This document shows, one piece after another, positions 53,128-62,710 of a stretch of 64,000 nucleotides of DNA; the first letter of the stretch is position 1, and each line of letters opens with the position of its first letter. Made by a program: the position numbers and the translations under genes. Origin of the DNA: Phenylobacterium parvum (GTDB lineage: Bacteria > Pseudomonadota > Alphaproteobacteria > Caulobacterales > Caulobacteraceae); the NCBI RefSeq assembly GCF_003150835.1, contig NZ_CP029479.1:682001-746000 (forward strand), read 5' to 3'. Under the pieces are notes generated by a model. The model did not search any database. It was not told the origin of the DNA and saw only the letters and a list, made by a program, of their open reading frames with translations.

Positions 53128-55100
53128 TCGTCGAGTTCGGCGCCTTCGCCCTGGTCCTGGCCCTCGTCCTCTCGGCCGCTCAGGTCGGCCTGTCCGCCGT
53201 CGGCCGGCGGCGTCGCTCGGCCCTGCTGGCGGGCGCGGGGGAGGGCGCGGCCCTTGCCGGCTTCGGCGCCCTGGCCCTGTCCTTCGCGGCCCTCATCTAC
53301 GCCTTCGTCGTCTCCGATTTCTCGGTCGCCAATGTGGCGGCCAACTCGCACTCCGAGAAGCCCGTCCTGTACAGGGTGGCCGCCGCCTGGGGCAGCCATG
53401 AGGGCTCCATGCTGCTCTGGAACCTCGCCCTCACGGGGTTTGGCGCCGTCCTGGCCTGGCGCGGGCGCGACCTTCCCCGGGACCTGAAGGCCACGGCCCT
53501 CGCGGTCCAGGGCCTGATCGGGACCGTATTCCTGGCCTACACCGCCCTGGCCTCCAACCCCTTCGTCCGCCTCGCCGACGCGCCGGTGGAGGGTCGATCG
53601 CTCAATCCCCTGCTCCAGGACCCGGCCCTGGCGGTGCATCCGCCCTTCCTCTACGCGGGCTATGTCGGCATGTCGGTGGTCTTCTCTCTCGGCGTCGCGG
53701 CCCTGATCGAGGGACGGATCGACGCGGCCTGGGCGCGCTGGGTCCGACCCTGGGCCCTGGCCGCCTGGAGCTTCCTGACGGTCGGCATCGCCCTGGGCTC
53801 CTACTGGGCCTACTACGAGCTGGGCTGGGGCGGCTGGTGGTTCTGGGATCCGGTCGAGAACGCCAGCTTCATGCCCTGGCTGGTCGGGGCGGCCCTCCTG
53901 CACTCTGCGGTGGTCACCGAGAAGCGCGGCGCCCTGCCGGGCTGGACCGTCTTCCTGGCCATCGCCGCCTTCAGCTTCTCCATGCTGGGCGCCTTCCTGG
54001 TGCGCTCCGGGGTGCTCACATCGGTTCACGCCTTTGCAGTGGATCCGACCCGGGGGGTCCTGCTCCTCGGGATCCTCCTGGCCCTCGCCGGATCGGCCTT
54101 CGCCCTCTTCGCCTGGCGGGCGCCAGGCCTGGCGCCGGGCGGGGTCTTCGCCCCTGTCAGCCGCGAGAGCGCCCTGGTCGCCAACAACATCCTCCTCTCC
54201 GCGGCGACCCTGACCGTCCTGCTCGGGACCCTCTTCCCCCTGATCCGGGAGGCCGTCACCGGCGAGGCCATCTCGGTTGGGACGCCCTATTTCAACCTGA
54301 CCTTCACCCCGCTGATGGCCCTGCTCTGCCTCCTGGTTCCCTTCGGGCCCCTTCTGGCCTGGAAGCGGGGAGACCTGCCGCCGGCCGTGCGCGCCCTCCT
54401 GCCCGCCCTGGTCCTGGGCGTCCTGGCGGGCCTCGCCGCCCTCTGGCTTCTGACGCCGCGCAAGGCCTTCGCCAGCCTGGGCCTTGCCCTGGCGGTCTGG
54501 CTTATCGCCGGCGCCCTGGCCGAAGCCGCCCAGCGCATCCGCCTCTTCCGGGCGCCCCTGGCGGAGTCCCTGCGCCGCCTTCGCGGCCTGCCCCGGGGGG
54601 CCTGGGGCGCGACCCTGGCCCATGTCGGGCTGGGGATCTTCGTCCTGGGCGCCTGCTTCGAGACCGCCTGGAAGATCGAGGCCGCCCAAACCCTCGCCCC
54701 CGACCAGTCCCTGCGGGTGGGCGCCTGGGAGCTCGTCCTGAAGGACGTCCGGCGTCTGGACGGCCCCAACTACGAGGCCGAGACGGCGCGCATCAGCGCC
54801 GTTCGTGACGGACGCGAGGTCTGTGCGCTCACCCCCGCCCGGCGCTTCTATCCCGCGGGCGGCCAGACCACCTCCGAGGTCGCGATCTGCAGCGTCGACG
54901 TCAGCCACCTCTACGTCGTTCTCGGCGAGCGACGCGAAGGGGCCGGCGGCAAGCCTGTCTGGCTGGTCCGAGGGTACTGGAATCCCCTGGCGGTCCTGAT
55001 CTTCGCCGGTCCCGGCGTCATGGCCCTGGGCGGACTGGTCTCGCTCACGGACCGGCGGCTTCGGCTGGCGGCCGGGCGTCGCCGGGAGGCGAAGGCGTGA
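53124..55100 (+). CDS. ccmF: Haem lyase subunit CcmF (CycK)
   Basis: A 658-residue polytopic protein with about 15 helices. The WWD domain is WGGWWFWDPVENASFMPWL, flanked by conserved histidine regions (SHEGSMLLW, ALLHSAVVTEKRG, LTSVHAFA). It ligates haem from holo-CcmE to apocytochrome c with CcmH/I. The ATG is the one overlapping the ccmE stop, and its stop overlaps ccmH's GTG. Confidence 0.96.
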   Translation: MIVEFGAFALVLALVLSAAQVGLSAVGRRRRSALLAGAGEGAALAGFGALALSFAALIYAFVVSDFSVANVAANSHSEKPVLYRVAAAWGSHEGSMLLWNLALTGFGAVLAWRGRDLPRDLKATALAVQGLIGTVFLAYTALASNPFVRLADAPVEGRSLNPLLQDPALAVHPPFLYAGYVGMSVVFSLGVAALIEGRIDAAWARWVRPWALAAWSFLTVGIALGSYWAYYELGWGGWWFWDPVENASFMPWLVGAALLHSAVVTEKRGALPGWTVFLAIAAFSFSMLGAFLVRSGVLTSVHAFAVDPTRGVLLLGILLALAGSAFALFAWRAPGLAPGGVFAPVSRESALVANNILLSAATLTVLLGTLFPLIREAVTGEAISVGTPYFNLTFTPLMALLCLLVPFGPLLAWKRGDLPPAVRALLPALVLGVLAGLAALWLLTPRKAFASLGLALAVWLIAGALAEAAQRIRLFRAPLAESLRRLRGLPRGAWGATLAHVGLGIFVLGACFETAWKIEAAQTLAPDQSLRVGAWELVLKDVRRLDGPNYEAETARISAVRDGREVCALTPARRFYPAGGQTTSEVAICSVDVSHLYVVLGERREGAGGKPVWLVRGYWNPLAVLIFAGPGVMALGGLVSLTDRRLRLAAGRRREAKA

Positions 55101-55600
55101 GGCGCCCCGGGCTCGCCCTCCTGGCCGCCATGGCCTCGGCCCTCTGCCTGGCTGCAGCTTCGGACCCGGCCGAGAGGCTTTCCGACCCGGCCCAGGAGGC
55201 CCGCGCCCGGACTCTCTTCAAGGAGGTCCGGTGCATGGTCTGCCAGAACGAGTCCATCGAGGACTCCGAGGCGGCGCTGGCGGTCGACCTGCGCCGGATG
55301 GTCCGCGAGCGCGTTGCGGCCGGAGACGATGACCCCACGGTGCGCCGCTGGCTGGTGGACCGCTACGGCGAGTTTGTCCTGCTCCGGCCGTCCTTCTCCC
55401 CCGCCAACCTCATCCTCTGGCTGGCGCCCCTCGTCGCCGTGCTGGTGGGAGGCCTGGCCCTGGTCCAGCGGTTACGTCAGGTCCGGCCGACAGCGGAGGC
55501 CCTGACCCCGGAGGAGACGGTGCGCCTCTCCCGGCTGGTCGGAGACACGAATGGTCACGATCCTGCCCTGAAATCGTCTCGGGACGATCCCAATGCATGA
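55097..55600 (+). CDS. ccmH: Cytochrome c maturation protein CcmH (CycL)
   Basis: A 167-residue protein starting at a GTG overlapping the ccmF stop. Signal peptide about residues 1-20, then the redox motif VRCMVCQNESI (LRCxxCQN), a three-helix domain and one TM (LILWLAPLVAVLVGGLALV). It keeps apocytochrome CxxCH thiols reduced. No ccmG (dsbE) follows, so that thioredoxin must be elsewhere. CcmA-D are also absent here. Confidence 0.94.
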   Translation: MRRPGLALLAAMASALCLAAASDPAERLSDPAQEARARTLFKEVRCMVCQNESIEDSEAALAVDLRRMVRERVAAGDDDPTVRRWLVDRYGEFVLLRPSFSPANLILWLAPLVAVLVGGLALVQRLRQVRPTAEALTPEETVRLSRLVGDTNGHDPALKSSRDDPNA

Positions 55601-55614
55601 CGTAATCCTCATTT

Positions 55615-55633
55615 GAGCGGCTCGCCGCTCTTT
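55615..55633 (+). terminator. Short hairpin with U-run after ccmH
   Basis: GAGCGG and CCGCTC form a perfect 6-bp stem around CTCG, followed by TTT, 15 bp after the ccmH stop. It may separate the ccm transcript from degP. Confidence 0.45.
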
Positions 55634-55695
55634 GGCATGAAGGTCAAGGCCGTCCGCGGGGTGCGCGGCGGGCCACAGGGAAAGAGTTGCGCAAG

Positions 55696-57234
55696 ATGAG
55701 CTCGAGCAAGAGCCGTTACATGATCGGCGCCCTGGCGGGCGCCCTTGTCGCCGGTTCGGCCATGGCCGCGGCCGGCCTGGGCGTCGCCGATCGGCCTGAC
55801 GCCGCCGCCCCTGCGGGCGCCGCAACGTCGGGCCCGGCCCCCAGCTTCGGTCCGCCGCCCGGGGCGCCCATGACCTTTGCCGACATCTTCGAGAAGGTCT
55901 CGCCCGCGGTCGTCTCGATCAACGTCACGACCCGCGTCGACCTGAGCAAGATGCCCCGGCAGATTCCGGGCCTCCCCTTCGAGTTCCGGGCGCCGGGCCA
56001 GGGTGGAGACGAGGATGGCGACGGCGAGGGGCCGCGCGGCCCCCGTCGCCAGTCCGCCGGCTCCGGCTTCTTCATCTCCGCCGACGGCTTCCTGGTCACC
56101 AACAATCACGTCATCGAGGACGCCGAGAGCATCAAGGTCGTCCTGAAGGACGAGACCGAGCTCGAGGCCACCGTGGTCGGGCGCGACGAGGGCACCGACA
56201 TCGCGGTCCTGAAGGTCAAGGGCTCGGGCTACACCTTCGTCAACTTCGAGAATTCAGCCCGTCCCCGGGTGGGCGACTGGGTCATGACCGTGGGCAACCC
56301 CTACAACCTCGGCGGTACGGCCACGGCCGGCATCGTGTCCGCCTACGGCCGGGACATCGGCGAGACCTTCGTCGACTACATCCAGCTCGACGCCCCCATC
56401 AACCGCGGTAATTCCGGCGGCCCGACCTTCGACACCTACGGTCGGGTGATCGGCGTGAACACCGCCATCTTCTCCCCCACCGGCGGCTCGGTGGGCATCG
56501 GCTTCGCCGTCCCCGCCGACGTGGCCGCCCGGGTCTCGCGCCAGCTCATCGCCAACGGCAAGGTGGTCCGGGGCTACATCGGGGCCACCATCCAGAACTT
56601 CGACGAAGACATGGCCGCCGCCCAGGGCATGGCCGGCCAGAAGGGCGCCATCGTCGCCGAGCTGACCTCCGGCGGTCCCGCCGAGCGGGCGGGCCTGGCG
56701 ACGGGCGACATCGTCCTGTCGGTGAACGGGACCCGCGTGCGCTCGTCCTCAGAGCTGACCCGCCAGGTCGCCAAGGCGGCCCCGGGCGACCTCCTGCGCC
56801 TTGAGGTCATCCGCGACGGCAAGCCGCGCACCATCGACATCCGCTCGGGCACCCGCCCCTCGGAGTCGCAGCTGGCCGCCAGCCAGGGCGGTCCGGGCGG
56901 AGCCCCCGGCCCGGCCCGGCCTGCGCCCTCGGCCGGCCAGACCCTGCTGGGCATGACCGTCGCGCCCCTCGATGAGGCCGCCCGCCGGCGCACCGGCCTG
57001 CCGGCCGAGGCCCGCGGCCTGCTGGTCTCCGGCGTCGACCGTTCCTCGGACGCCGCCACCAAGGGCCTGCAGCCCAATGACGTGCTGATGCGCGCCGGCG
57101 ACCGGGTCCTGAACGCGCCGGGCGACCTTGCGGCGGTCGTCGACCAGGCCCGCAAGACGGGTCGACCCAGCGTCCTCGTGGCGGTCTGGCGCGGCGGCAG
57201 GACCATCTTCCTGCCGATCAAGATCGCCGGCTGA
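55696..57234 (+). CDS. degP: Do-family periplasmic serine protease (DegP/HtrA)
   Basis: A 512-residue protease-chaperone. The ATG at 55696 is chosen; a TTG nine bases earlier also is possible. A signal anchor/peptide covers about residues 1-28. Catalytic residues: His in VTNNHVIED, Asp in GTDIAVLKV, Ser in RGNSGGPTFD. Two PDZ domains follow (about residues 295-385 and 415-510). It degrades or refolds damaged envelope proteins. It is upstream of a two-component pair 14 bp away. Confidence 0.94.
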   Translation: MSSSKSRYMIGALAGALVAGSAMAAAGLGVADRPDAAAPAGAATSGPAPSFGPPPGAPMTFADIFEKVSPAVVSINVTTRVDLSKMPRQIPGLPFEFRAPGQGGDEDGDGEGPRGPRRQSAGSGFFISADGFLVTNNHVIEDAESIKVVLKDETELEATVVGRDEGTDIAVLKVKGSGYTFVNFENSARPRVGDWVMTVGNPYNLGGTATAGIVSAYGRDIGETFVDYIQLDAPINRGNSGGPTFDTYGRVIGVNTAIFSPTGGSVGIGFAVPADVAARVSRQLIANGKVVRGYIGATIQNFDEDMAAAQGMAGQKGAIVAELTSGGPAERAGLATGDIVLSVNGTRVRSSSELTRQVAKAAPGDLLRLEVIRDGKPRTIDIRSGTRPSESQLAASQGGPGGAPGPARPAPSAGQTLLGMTVAPLDEAARRRTGLPAEARGLLVSGVDRSSDAATKGLQPNDVLMRAGDRVLNAPGDLAAVVDQARKTGRPSVLVAVWRGGRTIFLPIKIAG

Positions 57235-57248
57235 GCGGGGCGAGGGGC

Positions 57249-57920
57249 ATGCGCATCCTGATCGTCGAGGACGACCAGCCGGCGGCGGAGGTCATGGCCC
57301 GCGGCCTCTCCGACGCCGGGCACGCCTGTGTCCTGTCCCCCGACGGCGTCGCGGGGCTTGAGTCCGCCCGCCAGGGCGGCTTCGACGTCATGATCATCGA
57401 CCGCATGATGCCCTGCCTGGACGGGGTGGGCGTGGTCGAGGCCCTGCGCCGCGATGGCGACGAGACCCCCGTGCTCTTCCTCTCGGCCCTGGGCGAGATC
57501 GAGGACCGCGTCACGGGCCTGCGCGCCGGGGCGGACGACTACCTGGTCAAGCCCTACGCCTTCGCCGAGCTGATCGCCCGGGTCGAGGCCCTTTCGCGGC
57601 GCCGTGAGACCGGGTCGGTGCTGACCCAGCTGCGGGTGGGGGACCTGGAGATGGACCTCATCGCCCGCCGCGTGCATCGCGCCGGACAGGAGATCGACCT
57701 CCAACCCCGGGAGTTCCAGCTCCTGGAGTTCCTGATGCGCCACGCCGGCCAGGCGGTGACCCGCACCATGCTGCTCGAGAAGGTTTGGGAGTACCACTTC
57801 GACCCCCAGACCAACGTCATCGACGTCCATATCTCGCGCCTCCGGTCCAAGATCGACAAGGGCTTCGAGCATCCCATGCTCGAGACCATCCGCGGGGCGG
57901 GATACCGGCTGGATGCCTGA
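57249..57920 (+). CDS. OmpR-family response regulator
   Basis: A 223-residue regulator. Receiver: VEDDQPA, phospho-Asp in VMIIDRMMP, Lys in LVKPY. DNA-binding domain with LEFLMRHAGQAVTRTMLLEKVW and IDVHISRLRSKIDKGFEHPMLETIRGAGYRL. It resembles the CopR/CusR-type subgroup by the DRMMP and ISRLR motifs, which is suggestive only. The last 8 bp overlap the kinase gene. Confidence 0.93.
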   Translation: MRILIVEDDQPAAEVMARGLSDAGHACVLSPDGVAGLESARQGGFDVMIIDRMMPCLDGVGVVEALRRDGDETPVLFLSALGEIEDRVTGLRAGADDYLVKPYAFAELIARVEALSRRRETGSVLTQLRVGDLEMDLIARRVHRAGQEIDLQPREFQLLEFLMRHAGQAVTRTMLLEKVWEYHFDPQTNVIDVHISRLRSKIDKGFEHPMLETIRGAGYRLDA

Positions 57921-59346
57921 CGAGAGGGATGCGCCCGCCGAGGGGCTCATGCGCCTCTTCCGGGCCGCGCCCTTCCGCCTGACCCTCCTGTCCCTGGCCC
58001 TCTTCGCCTTCGCCGGGGCCGCCTTCATGGCCTACGTCTATGTCGCCGCGGCGGGCGAGGCCCGGCGCCGGACCGACGCCGAGATCCGGCGCGAGGCCGA
58101 CAGCCTGGTGGAGGTCTACAACCGCGCCGGGGTCACCGCCCTCAATCCGGTTCTGGTCGGGCGCATGGCCGGGGAGCCCCGCTTCCTCTACCTCCTGATG
58201 GCGCCGGACGGCCGGAAGATCTCGGGCTCCCTCGCCGAAAGCCCGGTGGAAGCCTTCACCGACAAGCCGACCTGGATCCACTTTTCCCTGGCGGAGCCCC
58301 AGCAGGGCGGCCCTTCCCGCTCCACCCCGGCCCGCGGCCTCCAGCTCCGCCTCAAGGGGGGTGAGGTCCTGTTCGTCGGCGCCGACACCGGTGACGACCG
58401 CGAGTTCATCGTCACCATCGTCCGCGGCATGTGGGGCGCCGGCGCCCTCGTCGTGGTGCTGGGCATAGCGGCCGGGCTGCTGGTCAGCCGCAACTTCACC
58501 CGGGCCATGACCGGCCTGACCGAGGTGATCTCCGCCGTGCGCAATGGTGACCTCGCCGCCCGCGCCCAGGTCCGCGGCGCGGGGGACGAACTGGACCAGC
58601 TGGCCGAGGGCCTGAACGACATGCTCGACCGGCTGGACCGGTCCATGTCGGCCCACCAGCACGCCGGCGACGCCATCGCCCACGACCTGCGTTCGCCCCT
58701 GACCCGGCTGAAGGCCCGCCTGGAGACCGCCCTTCTGGACATGGAGGCGGGGCGGGGCGACGCCCGGCAGGGCCTGCGCCAGGCCCTGGAGGACACGGAC
58801 GGCGTCCTGCGCACCTTCTCGGCCGTCCTCGCCATCTCGCGCCTCCAGGCGGCGGGCGAGGCGCCCAACGCCGTGCTCTTCGACCCGGCGGGCCTGGTCA
58901 GCGACATGACCGAGCTCTACGGCCCCCTCTGCGAGGACAAGGGCCTGGAGATCGCTTCGGACATCGCCGCCGGCCTGACGGTCCGCGGCAATCCGGCCTT
59001 CCTCGCCCAGGCCCTCGCCAACCTGGTGGACAATGCGGTCAAGTACACCCCGCGCGGCGGGGCGGTGATGGTCCGCCTGCGGCGACGGGCCTCTGGCGAG
59101 GCCGAGATCTCGGTCACCGATACCGGCCCCGGCGTTCCCGACCTCGAACGCGCCCGGGTCGTGGACCGCTTTGTCCGGCTCGAGAACAGCCGCAACCTGC
59201 CCGGCTCCGGCCTCGGCCTGTCCCTGGTGGCCGCGGTCGCCCAGGCCCATGGCGGTCGCCTGGAGCTGGGCGAGGGGCCCGGCGCCTACGACGGCTCGGG
59301 TCCGGGTCTCCGCGCCGCCCTCATCCTTCCGGCTGTCGCCACATGA
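57913..59346 (+). CDS. Sensor histidine kinase
   Basis: A 477-residue membrane kinase. TM1 (LTLLSLALFAFAGAAFMAYV), a periplasmic domain of about 130 residues, TM2 (GALVVVLGIAAGLLV), HAMP, then H-box AIAHDLRSPLTRLKARLETA. N-box NLVDNAVKYTPRGG, G1 DTGPGVPD, G2 SGLGLSLVAAVA. It pairs with the preceding regulator. Its stop overlaps the glnE start by 4 bp (ATGA). Confidence 0.92.
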   Translation: MPDERDAPAEGLMRLFRAAPFRLTLLSLALFAFAGAAFMAYVYVAAAGEARRRTDAEIRREADSLVEVYNRAGVTALNPVLVGRMAGEPRFLYLLMAPDGRKISGSLAESPVEAFTDKPTWIHFSLAEPQQGGPSRSTPARGLQLRLKGGEVLFVGADTGDDREFIVTIVRGMWGAGALVVVLGIAAGLLVSRNFTRAMTGLTEVISAVRNGDLAARAQVRGAGDELDQLAEGLNDMLDRLDRSMSAHQHAGDAIAHDLRSPLTRLKARLETALLDMEAGRGDARQGLRQALEDTDGVLRTFSAVLAISRLQAAGEAPNAVLFDPAGLVSDMTELYGPLCEDKGLEIASDIAAGLTVRGNPAFLAQALANLVDNAVKYTPRGGAVMVRLRRRASGEAEISVTDTGPGVPDLERARVVDRFVRLENSRNLPGSGLGLSLVAAVAQAHGGRLELGEGPGAYDGSGPGLRAALILPAVAT

Positions 59347-62216
59347 CCGCGCTCGGCGGCCGGATCCAGCCCTGCGGACCGGTCATTGATCCGCGCCCGG
59401 CGGATCGCCTGCTCGACGCAGTCGAGGCCCTGGGCCCGCTGTCTCCGGAGGCCCGTTCAGCCCTGGCCCCCATATTCGGGGCCTCGACCTACCTCGCCGG
59501 CCTCGCCCGGCGGGATCCCGCCCGGCTCGTGCGCCTCCTGGAGTCCGACCCCGACGCCCACCTCGAAGCCCTCCTCGGGGCGACGCGGGTCCTCGCCGCC
59601 GAACTCCCGGAGACAGTTGGACCGGGCCTGAGACGCCTGAAGGCCGAGGTTCACCTCCTGACCGCCCTGGCCGATCTCGGCGGGGTGTGGGACCTCGACC
59701 GGGTCACCGGGGCCCTGGCCCGCTTCGCCGACGCCGCCCTGGCCACCGCCCTTGCCTCCGCCGCCCTGGCCGAGATCGCCGCGGGCCGGATGCGGCCCAT
59801 AGACGACCCCGCCCATGGTCCTGTCCCGGGCTTCTTCTGCATCGCCATGGGCAAGCACGGCGCCTTCGAGCTCAACTATTCCAGCGACATCGACATCTCG
59901 ATCTTCTTCGAGCCCGAGCGCCTGCCCCTGGCCGAAGGGATCGAGCCCCAGGCCTTCGCCGTCCGCCTGACCCACCGGCTGGCCGAGCTGATGCAGGAGC
60001 GCACCGCCGACGGATACGTCTTCCGGATCGACCTTCGCCTGCGGCCCGACCCGGGGTCCACGCCGCCGGCGGTCCCGGCCGCCGCCGCCCTCGACTACTA
60101 CGAGACGGTCGGCCAGAACTGGGAAAGGGCGGCCTTCATCAAGGCCCGGCCCTGCGCCGGCGACCTGCCCCGCGCCGCGGCCTTCCTGCAGGAGCTGGAG
60201 GCCTTCATCTGGCGCAAGAACCTGGATTTCGCCGCCATTGCGGACATCCACTCCATCAAGCGGCAGATCCACATCCACAAGGTCGACGACCGTCTGTCCG
60301 CCAAGGGCGCCGACCTCAAGCTGGGCCGCGGCGGCATCCGCGAGATCGAGTTCTACGTCCAGACCCAGCAGCTCATCCTGGGAGGCCGGCGACCGGGCCT
60401 GCGCAGCTTCCGCACCCTCGAGGCCCTCGACGCCCTGGCGGGGGAGGGGCATGTCTCGCCCCAGGCCCGGGACGACCTGCGCGAGGCCTACGACCGGCTG
60501 CGGGCCCTCGAGCACCGGGTGCAGATGCTGGCCGACGAGCAGACCCACCGCCTGCCGGAGTCCGAGGCCGAGCGCCGGCGGGTCGCGGCCCTCTCCGGCT
60601 ACGACCGCCTGCGCGTCTTCGATGCGGCCGTCGAGCGGATCCTGAAGACGGTCAACCGGCGCTACGGCGAGCTCTTCCCCGGCGAGGAGCCCCTGTCCTC
60701 GAGGTTTGGCAGCCTCATCTTCACCGGCGTCGACGATGACCCCGAGACCCTGAGGACCCTGTCCCGGATGGGCTTTTCCCAGCCCGCCCAGGTCTCCCAG
60801 ACCATCCGCGCCTGGCACCATGGCCATATCGCCGCCACCCGGTCCGAGCGGGGCCGGGAGCTGTTCACCCGCCTGGCGCCCCGCCTGCTGGAGGCCGCCC
60901 ACGCCGCCGGCGCCCCGGATGCGGCCTTCCTGAGGTTCGGCGCCTTCTTCTCGCGGCTCTCCAGCGGCGTGCAGCTCCAATCCCTCTTCCTCGCCCAGCC
61001 GGCCCTCTTCGAGCTGATCGTCGAGGTCATGGCCTTCGCGCCCCGCCTGGCCGACACCCTGGCCCGCCGCCCAGCCGCCCTTGACGCCATGCTGGATCCG
61101 GCCTTCTTCGGCGACATCGACCCGGACGAAGACCGCCAGGCCCTCAGGGCCGCCGTCGCCGGCGCCGGGGATTTCGAGGCGGCCATGGACACGGTCCGCC
61201 GGCAGCACCGCGAGCAGGCCTTCCGGGTGGGCGTCCAGGTCATGAGCGGTTCGGCCGGGGCCGAGGCGGCGGGCCGCGCCTTTGCAGGCCTGGCCGACGC
61301 CAGCATCGAGGCCCTGGCCCCGGCCGCCCTGGCGGAGGCCACGCGCATGGGCGGCGCCTTCGAAGGGCAGGTTGCAGTCGTGGCCCTGGGCAAGTGCGGG
61401 TCGCGCGAGATGAGCGCCGGCTCCGACCTTGACCTGATGACCCTGCACAGGGCCCCTGCGCCGGACGCCCTGTCGGCCCTCAAGGGCTGGCCAGCCGAGG
61501 TCTTCTACGCCCGCTTCACCCAGAGGCTCGTTGCCGCCCTGTCCCTGCCGACCTCCGAGGGCGAGCTCTACGAGGTCGACATGCGCCTGCGGCCCTCGGG
61601 GGCCAAGGGGCCGGTCGCCGTCGCCTTCCCGGCCTTCAGCGCCTACTACGAGACCGAAGCCGAGACCTGGGAGTTCATGGCCCTGACACGGGCCCGGGTC
61701 GTCTGGTCCAGCCATCCCGCCTTCGCCGCCGATGTCACCGACGCCATCGAGGCCGCCCTGCGGCGACCGCGGGATGTCGCCGTCCTGGCCCGGGAAGTCC
61801 GCGACATGCGGGCCCTGATCGCCGAGGAAAAGCCCGCCTCCGGCGTTTGGGACATGAAGCTGGCTCCCGGCGGCCTGGTGGACATCGAGTTCGCCGCCCA
61901 GTTCCTTCAACTGGCCCACGCCCCGGCCGGCGGTCCCCTGCGGGCGGGCACGGCCGAAGCCCTCGAGGCGCTCGCCGCCGCCGGCCTCGCCGACCAGGTG
62001 GGACCGCTCCTCGAGGCCTGGATCCTCCAGCAGAACCTGACCCAGATGCTCCGGCTGGCCCTCGGCGACGGCGACGATCCTGCAGACCAGCCTGAGGCCT
62101 TCCGCCGAAAGCTCGCGAGGGCGGGCGGGGCCCGGGACTTTCGCAGCCTCGGCACGCGCCTTGCCCGCGCCCGGAAAGAGGCCATTTCCGCCTACGAAAG
62201 GCTGGTCCGCCCTTGA
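59343..62216 (+). CDS. glnE: Bifunctional glutamine synthetase adenylyltransferase/deadenylyltransferase
   Basis: A 957-residue two-headed nucleotidyltransferase. The N-terminal deadenylylase head has FELNYSSDIDISIFFEP and the C-terminal adenylylase head GSREMSAGSDLDLMTLHR, both GSDLDL/SSDIDI nucleotidyltransferase motifs. Each is followed by an all-helical GlnD_UR_UTase-like domain. It adds or removes AMP on GlnA in answer to PII and glutamine. Its start inside the kinase gene stop implies coupled translation. Confidence 0.95.
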   Translation: MTALGGRIQPCGPVIDPRPADRLLDAVEALGPLSPEARSALAPIFGASTYLAGLARRDPARLVRLLESDPDAHLEALLGATRVLAAELPETVGPGLRRLKAEVHLLTALADLGGVWDLDRVTGALARFADAALATALASAALAEIAAGRMRPIDDPAHGPVPGFFCIAMGKHGAFELNYSSDIDISIFFEPERLPLAEGIEPQAFAVRLTHRLAELMQERTADGYVFRIDLRLRPDPGSTPPAVPAAAALDYYETVGQNWERAAFIKARPCAGDLPRAAAFLQELEAFIWRKNLDFAAIADIHSIKRQIHIHKVDDRLSAKGADLKLGRGGIREIEFYVQTQQLILGGRRPGLRSFRTLEALDALAGEGHVSPQARDDLREAYDRLRALEHRVQMLADEQTHRLPESEAERRRVAALSGYDRLRVFDAAVERILKTVNRRYGELFPGEEPLSSRFGSLIFTGVDDDPETLRTLSRMGFSQPAQVSQTIRAWHHGHIAATRSERGRELFTRLAPRLLEAAHAAGAPDAAFLRFGAFFSRLSSGVQLQSLFLAQPALFELIVEVMAFAPRLADTLARRPAALDAMLDPAFFGDIDPDEDRQALRAAVAGAGDFEAAMDTVRRQHREQAFRVGVQVMSGSAGAEAAGRAFAGLADASIEALAPAALAEATRMGGAFEGQVAVVALGKCGSREMSAGSDLDLMTLHRAPAPDALSALKGWPAEVFYARFTQRLVAALSLPTSEGELYEVDMRLRPSGAKGPVAVAFPAFSAYYETEAETWEFMALTRARVVWSSHPAFAADVTDAIEAALRRPRDVAVLAREVRDMRALIAEEKPASGVWDMKLAPGGLVDIEFAAQFLQLAHAPAGGPLRAGTAEALEALAAAGLADQVGPLLEAWILQQNLTQMLRLALGDGDDPADQPEAFRRKLARAGGARDFRSLGTRLARARKEAISAYERLVRP

Positions 62217-62272
62217 ATCGACGGAATTGCCGGTACAGTTCGTTCAATACGAGACAGTCGGAGACCCTTCCC

Positions 62273-62710
62273 GTGTCCCTGAGACGCCCCGCCTTCGCCG
62301 CTTTCCTGGGCCTTGCGAGCCTCTTCGCCCTTCCGGCCGCCGCCCAGATGGGCCCTCCCAAGCTCGACCAGAATGGCGATGGGCGGATCGTCTACGCCGA
62401 GTACCGGTCGGCCAATGTCGACAAGACCCTCGAGACCCTCGACGCCGACCGCAACGGACAGGTCTCGCGCAAGGAGTTCGACAAGTTCGCCGGCATGGCC
62501 CGGACCTTCGGCGGCGCTCGGGCCGCGTCGGCCATGGACCAGTGGTGGCGGACCACCGACGGGAACAGCGACGGCGCCATGTCCCGCAGTGAACTCGAGT
62601 CCTCCAGCCGACGGCGCTTCGACGCCGCCGACTCCAACCGCGACGGGGTGCTGGACAAGACAGAGGTGGCGGCCATGCGCCAGAGGCAACGTGCCGCGTC
62701 CGGCAACTGA
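62273..62710 (+). CDS. Exported four-EF-hand protein
   Basis: A 145-residue protein. The GTG at 62273 gives a signal peptide (SLRRPAFAAFLGLASLFAL, ending AAAQ about residue 25) and has GGAG nine bases upstream; a TTG at 62213 would add 20 residues. Four canonical 12-residue EF-hand loops are at 32-43, 57-68, 96-107 and 120-131, each with Asp first and Glu last. It should bind Ca2+ in the periplasm or outside. Its last 20 bp overlap the ECF sigma gene. Confidence 0.9.
   Translation: MSLRRPAFAAFLGLASLFALPAAAQMGPPKLDQNGDGRIVYAEYRSANVDKTLETLDADRNGQVSRKEFDKFAGMARTFGGARAASAMDQWWRTTDGNSDGAMSRSELESSSRRRFDAADSNRDGVLDKTEVAAMRQRQRAASGN

Noticed and set aside
59457-61919. An 820-codon open frame antisense to glnE
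   Set aside because: High GC third positions keep the opposite strand open; the glnE frame has clear catalytic motifs on both heads while the antisense product is Gly/Gln/Arg-rich with no motif.
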